The notes: generated from the letters alone by a model not told the origin. Shown: positions 18,308-29,015, counted from the stretch's first letter. The stretch is DNA of 64,000 nucleotides from Streptomyces fradiae ATCC 10745 = DSM 40063 (GCF_008704425.1 NZ_CP023696.1:2590501-2654500), one strand, 5' to 3'. Numbers and translations are program-made.

Positions 18308-19168
18308 CTACTCCACGAACAGCCCGCGCGCGGCGGCCCGCGCGTCGAACTCCTCCAGCCGGGCCTGCGCGTCCGGCAGCCCGTCGCACATCGCCTCCAG
18401 CAGCACCCGGCCCAGCAGCATCGGCCCGCACGCGGTGTCGAAGGCGAGGGCGGTGCCGACGGCGGCCGGGAGGAGCAGGTCGCTGTGGCGGGCGACCGGC
18501 GCGAACGCCGAGTCGGCGACGGTCACGACGGTCAGCCCGGCGGCCCTGGCGTACTCCAGGGCGTCGACCACCTCGCGCGGGTGGCGGGGCAGCGCGAAGC
18601 AGAGCAGGGCGCTCGCCCCGGCCCGTACGGCGGTGTCGATCCGGTCGGTGAGCATCGAGCCGCCCTCGTCCAGGACCCGCACGTCCGGGTGGACCTTGGC
18701 GGCGAAGTACGCGAAGCCGCGTGCCTGGGCGGCCGCGGCGCGCAGCCCGAGGACGGGCAGCGGGCGGGAGGCGGCGAGCAGCCGGCCGGCCCGTTCGGCG
18801 GGCGCGGGGTCCGCGAGGAGCTCCGCGAGGTGGCGCAGGTTCTCGATCTCGGCGTGGACGGCCTGCTGGTACGCGTTGGCCTCGGCGCCCCCGGAGGGCG
18901 CCGCGCCGGGGGCGGGCCGGGCGGGCTCGACGGGGGCGACCTCGCGCAGGTGCCTGCGCAGCGCGGGGTAGCCGTCGAAGCCGAGCGCCACGGCGAAGCG
19001 GGTGACGGACGGCTGGCTGACCCCGGCCAGTTCGGCGAGCTCCACACTGGAGAGGAACGGCACGTCGGCGGCGCGCCGCACCATCCAGTGGGCGATCCGC
19101 CGCTGCGTGGGCGTCAGCCGATGGCCCTCGAACAGGGCCTGGAGCCGCGCACCGGGGGTGTCGTTCAT
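18308..19168 (-). CDS. MurR/RpiR-family transcriptional regulator
   Basis: A 286-residue regulator. The N-terminal HTH_6 domain (PTQRRIAHWMVRRAADVPFL, then SSVELAELAGVSQPSVTRFA) is followed by a C-terminal SIS domain (about 125-265; RPLPVLGLRAAAAQARGFAY, LCFALPRHPREVVDALEYAR) that normally binds a phosphosugar or other small ligand. ATG 19168 has GGAGGAGAGGG upstream. A perfect 16+16 bp palindrome lies 23-58 bases before the start, so it most likely autoregulates. The same half-site core occurs at the hutU promoter 6.3 kb away, so hut control is a reasonable guess. Confidence 0.9.
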   Translation of the reverse strand: MNDTPGARLQALFEGHRLTPTQRRIAHWMVRRAADVPFLSSVELAELAGVSQPSVTRFAVALGFDGYPALRRHLREVAPVEPARPAPGAAPSGGAEANAYQQAVHAEIENLRHLAELLADPAPAERAGRLLAASRPLPVLGLRAAAAQARGFAYFAAKVHPDVRVLDEGGSMLTDRIDTAVRAGASALLCFALPRHPREVVDALEYARAAGLTVVTVADSAFAPVARHSDLLLPAAVGTALAFDTACGPMLLGRVLLEAMCDGLPDAQARLEEFDARAAARGLFVE

Positions 19169-19190
19169 GCCCCGCCCTCTCCTCCACCTC

Positions 19191-19226
19191 TGGTCTATTC
19201 AGTCACGGGGGTGACTGAATAGACCA
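19191..19226. promoter_or_regulatory. Perfect palindromic operator before rpiR gene
   Basis: Left arm TGGTCTATTCAGTCAC, four Gs, right arm GTGACTGAATAGACCA: all 16 positions pair. It lies immediately upstream of the RpiR gene and is the most extensive palindrome I saw in the window. Its position fits autorepression, and the TATTCA/TGAATA core is shared with 12842-12868. Confidence 0.75.
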
Positions 19227-19700
19227 TATGCACGTCCACCCCCACCAGGAAACCGCCCCGCACCCCCACCACCCCGCCCCGCCGGAGCGACCGGGCCCCG
19301 CACGGCCGCCGGGGCCCGCCTCGCGCGACGCGATCGGGCCCCGCACGACGCCGGGCCCGGCCCGAGACGGGAAGCCGACCCCAGCCCCGCGAACATCCGG
19401 CACTCCGCTCGCCCCGCCCCGCGTACCGATCAGCAGGGCACGGACGGACGCGGCAGACCCGGCGCGGGGCCCACGGTGGGCCGGCGTGGGGCGGCGCCCC
19501 GCGCGACGGCCGGAATCCACCGTTATCCACCCGCCTCCACCTTCTCCATCAGATCACCACAACATCCGGATCTCCCGTGCGCACACGGCACTTGAGTGCG
19601 GAACCGCACCCCCGCGGACTGCGTGATGACCTTCGGCGCCCTACCTTTGCGGTCATAGAATGCGGCGCAAAATCGTTTACCTGCATCGGGGGTCGCGCAC
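19227..19700. other. Gene-free gap before the WXG100-like cassette
   Basis: No convincing gene is found. The first 300 bp are C-rich and low in information. The last 150 bp (from about 19530) are less G+C-rich and include TTATCC and CGTTTACC stretches, so they probably carry the promoter of the cassette starting at 19701. Confidence 0.5.
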
Positions 19701-20141
19701 ATGGGATTCGACGAGGAATGGGCCCAACTACGGTCGGAGGCCGCGCAGCGGCTCGACACGTCGATGCGCCTGAACCAGCTTCCCGCGGATCAGGGCGGCG
19801 GAGGCGGGGGCGGGAGCGGCAAACTGGTCTCGTCGGCGGCGGCGAAGACCGCCGCGGCGAACACCATCCAGACCGAGCTGATGCCCTCGACCCAGACGGC
19901 CGGGAAGCACGCGGCCGAGTCCACGAACGGCGCGGCGAGCGAGTTCAGCGGCTGGGCCACGGGGTCCGCCCTCAAGAAGATGCAGACCACCTGGGAGGGC
20001 CAGGTGAAGACCCTGATGGGCCGGCTCGGCAAGGAACGCGACGGCCTGCGCCAGACCAACGTGACCCTCTCCGGCGTCGACACGGACCGCGGCGGCCAGA
20101 TCCGCAAGGTCCCGTCGGGCCTGGACGACATCAAGAGCTGA
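19701..20141 (+). CDS. WXG100-like small protein
   Basis: A 146-residue mostly helical protein. A glycine run (about 33-40) separates an N-terminal helix (EEWAQLRSEAAQRLDTSM) from a C-terminal helical hairpin (FSGWATGSALKKMQTTWEGQ and VKTLMGRLGKERDGLRQTNV). The spacing of tryptophans and the lack of a signal peptide fit the WXG100/ESX protein superfamily exported by type VII secretion, but no exact WxG turn is present (WATG, WEGQ). It is the first of four closely spaced genes and probably a partner of the next protein. The start is ATG 19701; the ribosome site is weak. Confidence 0.7.
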   Translation: MGFDEEWAQLRSEAAQRLDTSMRLNQLPADQGGGGGGGSGKLVSSAAAKTAAANTIQTELMPSTQTAGKHAAESTNGAASEFSGWATGSALKKMQTTWEGQVKTLMGRLGKERDGLRQTNVTLSGVDTDRGGQIRKVPSGLDDIKS

Positions 20142-20154
20142 GCCGGGACGCCGC

Positions 20155-21594
20155 ATGCTGACGTATCACGAGATCATGACGACCGACTTCAAGAAGCTCT
20201 CCTCCGCCGCCGACAAGTGGCAGTCGATGGCCGGGGAGTTCAAGAAGGTCGAGAAGCGCTACCGGGACAGCATCGAGAAGATCACCATCGACGACTCCTG
20301 GCAGGGCGAGAGCGCGACCGCGGCGGGCATGAACTTCGCCGCCACCCGCTACGAGTACCAGGCCGCGCAGGCGCAGGCGAAGGCGACGGCGACCCTGCTG
20401 CGCAACGCGCACGAGCAGTTCACCGAGCTGAAGCAGAAGCTGGTGGACGCGCGGGCCGATGCCGTCAAGGAGGGCATGAGGGTCTCCGAGCAGGGCAACG
20501 TCTCCTACGACATGGAGCGCGCCACCCCCGCGGAGCGCAACGCCATGCGCCACGACCCGGACTTCGCCAAGGGCGTCCGGGAGAGCGAGCAGTCCTGGGC
20601 CGAGTACATCAAGGCGTGCGTCAAGGCCGTCGACGACGCCGACAAGGACCTCCAGAAGGACCTGGAAGCGGTCGTCAAGGACTCCGGCGGCGCCAAGAAC
20701 GACGGGACGGCCGGCGGCTTCAACGGCGACGCGGCCGCCGTCGCCGCCGCCGACGACAAGCAGCGCCGCGACCGCATGGACCTGGCGTCCTTCGCGATGC
20801 GCGAGAACGAGACGCTGGAGGACTGGCTGGCGCGCATCCAGCGCGACGGTGTCGAGAAGCTCACCGGGAACAAGCAGCTCGCGGACCTGCTCGCCGGCGT
20901 CCAGAAGGGCACCGTCACGGCGGGCGCGTTCGCGCTGGCCCTCGGCACGAGCCTCAAGGGCAGCTTCAAGCTGTACCAGTTCCTGAAGAAGGGCAAGACG
21001 GTCACCGCCCCCGGCACCTTCCTCACCAGCCGCATCAACGAGCGGATGATGCTCGCCCAGTCGGGCAGCCTGTGGAGCAAGCTGCCGCCCGGATTCGTCT
21101 CCGCGCTCACCGGCTCGGAGGAGGCCGCGGCCCTGGGCAGTCACATGAAGAACGGCAAGTTCTTCATCCCGACCGCCGCCGAGGCCAACCTGGCGCGCGT
21201 CGCCCATCAGGGCGGCCTCGCCAACGCCGCCAAGGCCGCGGGCTGGCTCCGCGGCGCCGGCGTCGTCGGCAGCGCGGGCGCCACGGTGTTCGGCATGGCC
21301 AACCTCGCCACGTACAACACCGACATGATCAAGGCGGACCCGGGCAAGTTCGCCACCGACCTCAGCGGCACGGCCTTCAACGCCTCGCTCACCGCCCTCG
21401 CCGTCGCCCCGAACCCCGTCACCGTCGGCCTGGCCGTCGGCACCGGCCTCGTCTACGGCGGCTGCCTCGTCTGGGAGAACCGGGAAGCCATCGGCGACGG
21501 CCTGGAGAAGGCCGGCGAGTGGGTGGGAGACAAGACGGAGGAGGCCGTGGACGGCCTGAAGAAGATCGGCAGCGCCCTCAACCCCTTCGACTGA
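20155..21594 (+). CDS. Large WXG100-domain protein, putative type VII substrate
   Basis: A 479-residue protein. Residues 1-100 form a WXG100-type helical hairpin with the motif in DDSWQGESATAAGMNFA and long amphipathic helices either side. A lysine-, aspartate- and glutamate-rich middle (about 100-230) is followed by alanine/glycine-rich helices, two of them membrane-like (GVVGSAGATVFGMANLATY; VTVGLAVGTGLVYGGCLVW). The protein ends in an amphipathic tail. The layout recalls LXG/WXG effectors with a C-terminal effector part, but I see no nuclease or other catalytic motif. ATG 20155 lies 13 bp after the previous stop. Confidence 0.72.
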   Translation: MLTYHEIMTTDFKKLSSAADKWQSMAGEFKKVEKRYRDSIEKITIDDSWQGESATAAGMNFAATRYEYQAAQAQAKATATLLRNAHEQFTELKQKLVDARADAVKEGMRVSEQGNVSYDMERATPAERNAMRHDPDFAKGVRESEQSWAEYIKACVKAVDDADKDLQKDLEAVVKDSGGAKNDGTAGGFNGDAAAVAAADDKQRRDRMDLASFAMRENETLEDWLARIQRDGVEKLTGNKQLADLLAGVQKGTVTAGAFALALGTSLKGSFKLYQFLKKGKTVTAPGTFLTSRINERMMLAQSGSLWSKLPPGFVSALTGSEEAAALGSHMKNGKFFIPTAAEANLARVAHQGGLANAAKAAGWLRGAGVVGSAGATVFGMANLATYNTDMIKADPGKFATDLSGTAFNASLTALAVAPNPVTVGLAVGTGLVYGGCLVWENREAIGDGLEKAGEWVGDKTEEAVDGLKKIGSALNPFD

Positions 21595-21605
21595 CCAGGG
21601 AAGCC

Positions 21606-22220
21606 ATGCACACCGCCATCACCCCGTTCGCGCTCGCCCGCTGGAAGTCGCCGAAGACGCCGGGCGAGCCCCGGCAGTACGGCTGGACCGGCACCTCGCC
21701 GGAGTTCGGCGAGGTCCGCGTGGTCTGGCCCGCGCTGCCGCACGCCACCAGCGCGGTCGTCACGGAGGTGACGGGCGGGCACCTTCCCGCCGCCAGGTTC
21801 GAGACCCGCGGCCTGCTCTCGGACCTGGTGAGCAAGCCCACCCTGAACCGGGCCACGTGCCGGGTCGACGGGCGGCTCGTCGCCATGGAGCGCAACCGGT
21901 GGGCCGTCACCCACCGGGGGCGCGCCCTGCGCATGCGGTACATGGGCGACGACTACCGGCTGACGGCGCTGGGCAAGCACGCCTACCGGCTGGAGCGGCT
22001 CCGCGACGACGAGGACCCCGGCGTCGTCGTCACGGCCCACGAGACGGGCGTGGGGAGCGGCAGGCGGGTGACGCTGCGGGCGGCCGGGCGGGTGCTGCCC
22101 GCGGACCTCTCGCTGGCCGCCCTCTTCTCCGGGGTCGACCGGTCGGTCCTCACACGGCGGGGCGCCGTGCGGGCCGGCTTCAAGAGGATGTTCAGCTTCT
22201 GGGCGGAGACGACGTACTGA
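21606..22220 (+). CDS. Unknown protein in WXG100-like cassette
   Basis: A 204-residue soluble protein, rich in beta-strand propensity and arginine (WAVTHRGRALRMRYMGDDYR; LTALGKHAYRLERLRDD). No family is recognised, and there is no signal peptide or membrane helix. ATG 21606 follows AGGGAAGCC, 11 bp after the stop of the large WXG protein, so the two are probably co-translated. As a partner gene it could be a chaperone or immunity factor; nothing in the sequence decides this. Confidence 0.7.
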   Translation: MHTAITPFALARWKSPKTPGEPRQYGWTGTSPEFGEVRVVWPALPHATSAVVTEVTGGHLPAARFETRGLLSDLVSKPTLNRATCRVDGRLVAMERNRWAVTHRGRALRMRYMGDDYRLTALGKHAYRLERLRDDEDPGVVVTAHETGVGSGRRVTLRAAGRVLPADLSLAALFSGVDRSVLTRRGAVRAGFKRMFSFWAETTY

Positions 22221-22283
22221 CGTGCCGGCAGCGGCCCGCCGCGTGCCCGTCCTTCCGAGCCCGACCTACCGAGTGAGTGGTGT

Positions 22284-23132
22284 ATGCCTTCCATTGACCT
22301 TTCCCGGTCCCGTTTCCGGCTGACCGACGAGCACCTGGTGGTGCTCTCCGAACTGGCGGCTGGCCGGCCGGTGGACCAGGAGTTCGCCGCCGCCCGCAAG
22401 GAGGTGGAGGACAGCGGCCTGGTCACCGCCGAAGGGCGGCTCGTCCAGGCGCTGCTGCCGCTCGTGCAGACCTTCCTGACGCCCGGTGTGGTGATCTCCC
22501 TGGAGGCGGGCAGCCGCCAGGGCACGCTCCGGCACGGGATGTTCATCGGCGACGAGCACGTCGTCGCGCACGAGGCCTGGCCGGGCGAGGCGGAGGAGGA
22601 GTACTCCCTCGTCGAGCCGAAGACGCTGGTCTTCAAGCTCGCCTCGATGGTGAACCTCCGCCAGTCCCCCGCCGCGCGGCAGACGGCCCTCACGGCCGTC
22701 GAGACGACCGTCTCCGGCGTCGAGGGCGCGCTCGCGGCCCTCAAGTCGGTGGCCGGCCCCGGCCGCACCGCCGACGACGAGCAGGCCGCCGTACGGCAGG
22801 CGCTGGCGGCCGACGGCACGCTCGGCGAGCCCGCCCTGTCGCTCCTCGCGGAGCTGGTGTCGGAGCTGCGCTGCAGCTGGCGCATGACCGCCGCCTGGCA
22901 GGGCCGCCAGGGCGGGCAGGAGGGCGTGGAGGGCCGCGGCTTCGCCGTGTGGGACTGCGGGCCGCTCGGGTACTGGCTGCGGGAGCTGCCGCAGGAGCCG
23001 CTCCCGGCCGAGGAGGTGACGCCGTCGAGCCCGTTCCGGCTGGTCCGCACGGACGCCAGGTCGATCTGGACGCTCATCACGGACCTGCTCCCGGACGCCG
23101 AGGAGATCCGCGCCGCGCGGGCCGGCCGCTGA
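22284..23132 (+). CDS. EspG-like protein (tentative) in WXG100-like cassette
   Basis: A 282-residue protein without signal peptide. The opening FRLTDEHLVVLSELAAG and segments GVVISLEAGSRQGTLRHGMF and EYSLVEPKTLVFKLASMVNL have the length and strand/helix order of ESX secretion-associated EspG chaperones, though I cannot show homology by reading alone. The C-terminus carries RLVRTDARSIWTLITDLLPD. It is the last gene of the cassette and is followed by a 12-bp-stem terminator at 23196-23225. If EspG-like, it would hold the WXG proteins ready for export. Confidence in the gene is high, in the role low. Confidence 0.68.
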   Translation: MPSIDLSRSRFRLTDEHLVVLSELAAGRPVDQEFAAARKEVEDSGLVTAEGRLVQALLPLVQTFLTPGVVISLEAGSRQGTLRHGMFIGDEHVVAHEAWPGEAEEEYSLVEPKTLVFKLASMVNLRQSPAARQTALTAVETTVSGVEGALAALKSVAGPGRTADDEQAAVRQALAADGTLGEPALSLLAELVSELRCSWRMTAAWQGRQGGQEGVEGRGFAVWDCGPLGYWLRELPQEPLPAEEVTPSSPFRLVRTDARSIWTLITDLLPDAEEIRAARAGR

Positions 23133-23195
23133 GCGGGGCGTCGAACCGCCCGCCGGGCGGGGACGGCCGCCACCGGGTGGCCGCGGATGACGGAA

Positions 23196-23225
23196 GGGGG
23201 CCGGCCCGGTGTCGGGCCGGCCCCC
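23196..23225 (+). terminator. Strong hairpin terminator after WXG100-like cassette
   Basis: Perfect 12-bp stem GGGGGCCGGCCC / GGGCCGGCCCCC with loop GGTGTC, followed by TTG, 64 bp after the stop at 23132. Confidence 0.8.
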
Positions 23226-23742
23226 TTGCGTGGGGCGTTTCGCGCGGGGACCACCGCACCCCCGGAGCTCCGGGGGGCGGGACGACGGCGGTCCCCGCGA
23301 GGACGCGGGCCCGGGTCAGGGCCGGTCACCGCGTCCGCGGCGTGCGCGGAGGTCCGGGAGCCGCTCCGGACGTCCTCGACGCCGACACCCCCTACGGTGC
23401 CGGGCGCGTGTTAAGCCGGTGCTGCCCGCACGTGTCGTCCCCGTACCGTTTGCGCGAACCCCGCGCCACGGGGGCGCCGGGCCGTGCACCGGCCCGGCCC
23501 GCCGGGCGCGCCGGGCCGTACGCCTCCGGGAGCGGGCACCCCCAGCGCCCCGCCGTACCCCCGCGGGGAGCGGGCCGCCACCGGCGCCCCGCCTGCGGGC
23601 GCACCCGGCCTCGGAGGCACCGGCCCGCGCCGCTCCGGGCGCACCCGGCCTCGCGGGCGCCGGCGCGTGCGGCTCCGGGGCGCCGCCGTCCCGTGCGCGC
23701 GGAGCTCACCGCCGCGGGCGCCGGGCCGGGCGCCCACCGGGG
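23226..23742. repeat. Gene-free C-rich gap with imperfect repeats
   Basis: About 500 bp between the terminator and the end of the cystathionine beta-synthase gene. No gene is supported. Two imperfect copies of a 40-bp unit starting GGGCGCACCCGGCCTCG lie at about 23597 and 23637, and GCGGGCGCCGG-type units recur nearby. Confidence 0.5.
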
Positions 23743-25128
<1,386 letters not shown>

Positions 25129-25244
25129 CGTAAGTCTCCGGGGTCTCCGTAATGGTCCAGTCAGCGTAAGCCGAGTCGATGCGTAGGCGGGCACGGTTCC
25201 GGGGCAGTTAGCTCACAGACCGTACGGAGGAGGTGGCGGCGCCT

Positions 25245-26228
25245 ATGTCGAGGGCGAGGGTGGCGCGGCGGATCGCCGCGGGCGCGGCGTACGGCGGCGG
25301 GGGCATCGGGCTGGTCGGGGTCGCCGCGGTCGGGGTGGTGCTGGCGGAGGTCCAGCTCGCGAAGCGGTCGGTGGGCGGGTGCGTCGCCCCGCTGCCCCCG
25401 GCGGCGGACGGGCTGTACGGGCGGGGGTTCGACGGGGTGCCGCTGCGGCTCGCCATGCTCGGCGACTCCACGGCGGCGGGCCAGGGCGTGCGGCGCGTCG
25501 GCCAGACGCCGGGCGCGCTGCTGGCGTCCGGGCTCGCCCAGGTGGCGGAGCGGTCGGTGGAGCTGCGCAACGTCGCCCTGCCCGGCGCCCGCTCCGACGA
25601 CCTGGAGCGGCAGGTGGCGCTGCTGCTGGCGCAGCCGGGCGGCGCGCCGGACGCCTGCGTGATCATGATCGGCGCCAACGACGTCACGCACCGGATGCCG
25701 CCGACGCGGTCGGTGCGGTACCTGTCGGAGGCGGTACGGCTGCTGCGCGCCGAGGGCACCGAGGTGGTGGTGGGCACCTGCCCGGACCTGGGCACCATCG
25801 AGCCGGTGTACCAGCCGCTGCGGTGGCTGGCCAGGCGCCTGTCGCGGCAGCTCGCCGCGGCGCAGACCATCGTGGCCGTGGAGAACGGCGCGCGGACCGT
25901 GTCGCTGGGCGACCTGCTGGGCCCGGAGTTCGCGGAGAACCCCCGCGAGATGTTCGGCGCCGACAACTACCACCCGTCGGCCGAGGGGTACGCCACGGCG
26001 GCCATGGCGGTGCTGCCGACGGTGTGCGCGGTGCTGGGCGTGTGGCCGGAGCCGGAGCGGCTGGACGCGCGGCGGCGGGAGGGGATGCTCCCGGTGGCCG
26101 TGGCGGCGGCCGAGGCCGCGGCGGAGGCGGGTACGGAGGTCACCGGGGCGCGGGCGCCCTGGGCCCTGCTCCGGCACCGCAGGCGGCGGCGCGTGCAGGA
26201 GCCGCCCCCGCCGGACCCGGCCGCCTGA
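25245..26228 (+). CDS. SGNH/GDSL-family hydrolase, membrane-anchored
   Basis: A 327-residue esterase-like protein. A membrane helix near the N-terminus (GGGGIGLVGVAAVGVVLAEV) is followed by the SGNH domain: block I LAMLGDSTAAGQGV with the catalytic serine, block III MIGANDV, and block V DNYHPSAEGYATAA with the catalytic aspartate and histidine. This implies an extracytoplasmic or membrane-tethered lipase/esterase. ATG 25245 lies 14 bases after GGAGG; a GTG at 25233 is too close to the same site. The C-terminus is basic and proline-rich. The substrate is unknown. Confidence 0.87.
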   Translation: MSRARVARRIAAGAAYGGGGIGLVGVAAVGVVLAEVQLAKRSVGGCVAPLPPAADGLYGRGFDGVPLRLAMLGDSTAAGQGVRRVGQTPGALLASGLAQVAERSVELRNVALPGARSDDLERQVALLLAQPGGAPDACVIMIGANDVTHRMPPTRSVRYLSEAVRLLRAEGTEVVVGTCPDLGTIEPVYQPLRWLARRLSRQLAAAQTIVAVENGARTVSLGDLLGPEFAENPREMFGADNYHPSAEGYATAAMAVLPTVCAVLGVWPEPERLDARRREGMLPVAVAAAEAAAEAGTEVTGARAPWALLRHRRRRRVQEPPPPDPAA

Positions 26229-26628
26229 CCCCCCGGCCGGGCGGGGCGGGGCTTCCGGGGCGGCGGAGCCGCGCGGGGCGGCGGGGCTGGCGGGGCGGCG
26301 GGGCTTGGCGGGGCGGAGGGGGTCCGGGCGGGTGCCGTCTCGTCCGTCCGCCCCGACGGCCCCGCCCGAGAGCGTCCACCTCTCCGGCCCGTCGGCCCAG
26401 CCCCAGGCCGTCGGCCCGAGCGTCCCGCCCGCCGGGCCGTGCCGGACCGTCCAGCCGCCCGTCACGCCCCGGCCCCACCCGTCCGCCGCCGGGGCGGCGG
26501 GGCCCTGCGGGGCGTAGGCTCGACAGCGGGTGAGCGGGTGCTTAGGGTCACACCGCCCATCCGGTGACCCCGGCGCTACGTAGGGGTAACTTCCTCTCAG
26601 CCGCACACCCGCCCACCCTGGAGCCGTG
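26229..26628. other. Gene-free gap before thiolase
   Basis: About 400 bp. The first 100 bp are a run of GGCGGGGC-type repeats. No gene is supported. The last 100 bp (GCTTAGGGTCACACC, GGGGTAACTTCC) are less G+C-rich and are the probable thiolase promoter area. Confidence 0.5.
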
Positions 26629-27849
26629 ATGCCCGAAGCCGTGATCGTCTCAGCCGCCCGCACCCCCATCGGCCGGGCCTTCAAAGGCTCGCTGAAGGAC
26701 CTGCGGCCGGACGACCTGACCGCCACGATCATCCAGGCCGCCCTCGCCAAGGTCCCCGAGCTGGACCCGCGCGACATCGACGACCTCATGCTCGGCTGCG
26801 GTCTGCCCGGCGGCGAGCAGGGCTTCAACCTGGGCCGTATCGTCGCGGTGCGCATGGGCATGGACCACCTGCCGGGCTGCACCCTGACCCGCTACTGCGC
26901 CTCCTCCCTCCAGACGACCCGGATGGCGCTGCACGCCATCAAGGCCGGCGAGGGCGACGTGTTCATCTCGGCGGGCGTCGAGATGGTCTCCCGGTACGTG
27001 AAGGGCAACTCCGACACGCTGCCCGACACCCACAACCCGTTCTTCGCCGACGCGGAGGCCCGCACCGCCGACGCCGCCGAGAACGGCGCCTCCGGGTGGC
27101 GCGACCCGCGCGAGGACGGCCTCGCCCCGGACGCCTACATCGCGATGGGCCAGACCGCGGAGAACCTCGCCCTCCACAAGGGCGTCAGCCGCGAGGAGAT
27201 GGACGAGTTCGGCGTACGGTCGCAGAACCTCGCCGAGCAGGCCATCGCGAACGGCTTCTGGGAGCGCGAGATCACCCCGGTGACCCTCCCGGACGGCACG
27301 GTGGTCAGCAAGGACGACGGCCCCCGCGCGGGCGTCACGCTGGAGGGCGTCCAGGGCCTGAAGCCGGTCTTCCGCCCCGACGGCCGCGTCACCGCCGGCA
27401 ACTGCTGCCCGCTCAACGACGGCGCCGCCGCCCTGGTGGTCATGTCCGACACGAAGGCCCGCGAGCTCGGTCTCACCCCGCTCGCCCGCGTCGTCTCCAC
27501 CGGCGTCTCCGGCCTCTCCCCCGAGATCATGGGGTACGGCCCGGTCGAGGCCAGCCGGCGGGCGCTCGCCCTGGCCGGCCTCACCGTCGACGACATCGAC
27601 CTGTTCGAGATCAACGAGGCGTTCGCCGCCCAGGTGATCCCGTCCTACAAGGACCTGGGCATCCCGCTCGACAAGCTGAACGTCAACGGCGGCGCGATCG
27701 CCGTCGGCCACCCCTTCGGCATGACCGGCGCCCGCATCACCGGCACCCTGATCAACAGCCTCCAGTTCCACGACAAGCAGTTCGGCCTGGAGACCATGTG
27801 CGTCGGCGGCGGCCAGGGCATGGCCATGGTGATCGAGCGCCTCTCCTGA
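26629..27849 (+). CDS. Acetyl-CoA acetyltransferase (thiolase)
   Basis: A 406-residue thiolase that condenses or cleaves acyl-CoAs. Catalytic residues are visible: Cys90 in [11 protein letters not shown], the histidine in [12 protein letters not shown] and the second cysteine in [11 protein letters not shown], with the asparagine/glutamate loop INEAFAAQV. The length suits a biosynthetic or FadA-like enzyme, and the chain-length preference cannot be read. ATG 26629 follows GGAG by five bases, and the ATG overlaps a GTG at 26626. The gene stands alone and is followed by a hairpin at 27891-27927. Confidence 0.93.
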   Translation: MPEAVIVSAARTPIGRAFKGSLKDLRPDDLTATIIQAALAKVPELDPRDIDDLMLGCGLPGGEQGFNLGRIVAVRMGMDHLPGCTLTRYCASSLQTTRMALHAIKAGEGDVFISAGVEMVSRYVKGNSDTLPDTHNPFFADAEARTADAAENGASGWRDPREDGLAPDAYIAMGQTAENLALHKGVSREEMDEFGVRSQNLAEQAIANGFWEREITPVTLPDGTVVSKDDGPRAGVTLEGVQGLKPVFRPDGRVTAGNCCPLNDGAAALVVMSDTKARELGLTPLARVVSTGVSGLSPEIMGYGPVEASRRALALAGLTVDDIDLFEINEAFAAQVIPSYKDLGIPLDKLNVNGGAIAVGHPFGMTGARITGTLINSLQFHDKQFGLETMCVGGGQGMAMVIERLS

Positions 27850-27890
27850 TCCGGGCCCGTTGAACCGCGCCGCGTCCCGGCCGTGACCGA

Positions 27891-27927
27891 ATCTCCCCCA
27901 GGATGTGACCTACGTCCCGGGGGAGAT
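27891..27927 (+). terminator. Hairpin after thiolase gene
   Basis: Perfect 9-bp arms ATCTCCCCC / GGGGGAGAT with a 19-base loop, about 40 bp after the thiolase stop. The loop also holds GTGACCT, which can pair with AGGTCAC at 27938-27944, so an alternative structure is possible. Confidence 0.6.
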
Positions 27928-28076
27928 CCGTTTACGCAGGTCACCGCCGTGGGAGCGGCCAACAACTCCAGAAATAAACTGTCCAATTCGTGACGTAATG
28001 CACTGACACCGGGCCCACGGCTGGCACAAGCTGATGTAGGAAGTGCGGGGGATCGATTGAAACCGGGAGTACGTCA

Positions 28077-29015
28077 GTGAGCGCCATGCCTCTCGCCCTG
28101 CTGCTGACCACGGCCACCGCGACGGCCGTGGGAGCCGCCGCCCTGTTCGCGGCGCACGGACTGCGCCGGCAGATCACCGCCCTGCGCGCCGACCTCGCCG
28201 AGGCGCGCGCCGCCGCGGAGGCCGCCGCCGGGGCCGCCCCGGCCGTCCCGCACGCCCGCACCGCCGACGCCACCATGGCGGAGGAGATACGCACGGCCGT
28301 CGCCGAGGCCCTGGCCGAGGAGCGCGAGCGCGAGCTGGCCGAGGCGCGCGCCTTCTGGGCCGCGCAGGAGGCCCGCGACGCGGACTCCCCCGCCTCCCCG
28401 CTGGGCGGCGTCCCCGGCACGCTGGGCGGCGCCGGCGAGGACGGCCCCTTCTTCGTACCGCGCCAGGCGGACTTCGCGGGCCTGGAGTCGCTCGACCTGG
28501 ACGCCGACTACGACACCGCCGACCTGGCCGACTACCCCGACGCGGACCTGCCCGGTCTGCCGGGCCTGACCGGCCTGCTCGGCGGCGACCTGCCGGAGCC
28601 GGGCGCCGCGGGCGACTGCCCCGAGTACGCCGAGGACTCCCCGGAGCTGGCCGCGGCCCGCCGCCGCCACCCCTCGCACCCCGACTTCGTGCCCGTCCGT
28701 ACGCCGGTGGTCACCGACCACGAGCGGACCGTGGCCCGCCTGGAGGAGCTGGCCGACGCGCGCACCGCACTCGCCGACGTCCGCCCCGGCCCGCTCGGCA
28801 CGCTGGACGTGTACGTCTTCGAGGACGGCACCACGCTCTGCATGACGCCGGGGCACCGGGAGACCTCCGAGCGCCTCGCCGACGCCCTGCGCGAGGGCGC
28901 CGAGCCGTTCCTGCTGGGCGGCTCGGGCATCTCCGGCGCGTACGCCCTGACGTTCTCCTGCGGCGACGGCGAGAACGTCTACATCCTCGCCGACCGCGTC
29001 ATCGCCTCCCTCTGA
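28077..29015 (+). CDS. Hypothetical protein with N-terminal membrane helix
   Basis: A 312-residue protein of unknown function. Residues 5-30 form a membrane helix (LALLLTTATATAVGAAALFA), followed by an alanine-rich coiled coil (about 30-100; RRQITALRADLAEARAAAEA), an acidic low-complexity region (about 100-190), and a more ordered C-terminal part (VARLEELADARTALADVRPG to YILADRVIASL). GTG 28077 follows GGGAG by seven bases. I recall similar proteins in other streptomycetes but no named domain. It probably faces the cytoplasm as a membrane-tethered coiled-coil protein. Confidence 0.75.
   Translation: MSAMPLALLLTTATATAVGAAALFAAHGLRRQITALRADLAEARAAAEAAAGAAPAVPHARTADATMAEEIRTAVAEALAEERERELAEARAFWAAQEARDADSPASPLGGVPGTLGGAGEDGPFFVPRQADFAGLESLDLDADYDTADLADYPDADLPGLPGLTGLLGGDLPEPGAAGDCPEYAEDSPELAAARRRHPSHPDFVPVRTPVVTDHERTVARLEELADARTALADVRPGPLGTLDVYVFEDGTTLCMTPGHRETSERLADALREGAEPFLLGGSGISGAYALTFSCGDGENVYILADRVIASL

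Noticed and set aside
19523..19759. Small minus-strand frame before the WXG100-like cassette
   Set aside because: It has no ribosome site and overlaps the start of the WXG-like gene and its promoter. Its composition is not protein-like.
27905..27944. GTGACCT...AGGTCAC pair as a regulator site
   Set aside because: It overlaps the better 9-bp terminator hairpin after the thiolase gene, and the arms are 26 bases apart. Structure in RNA explains it adequately.
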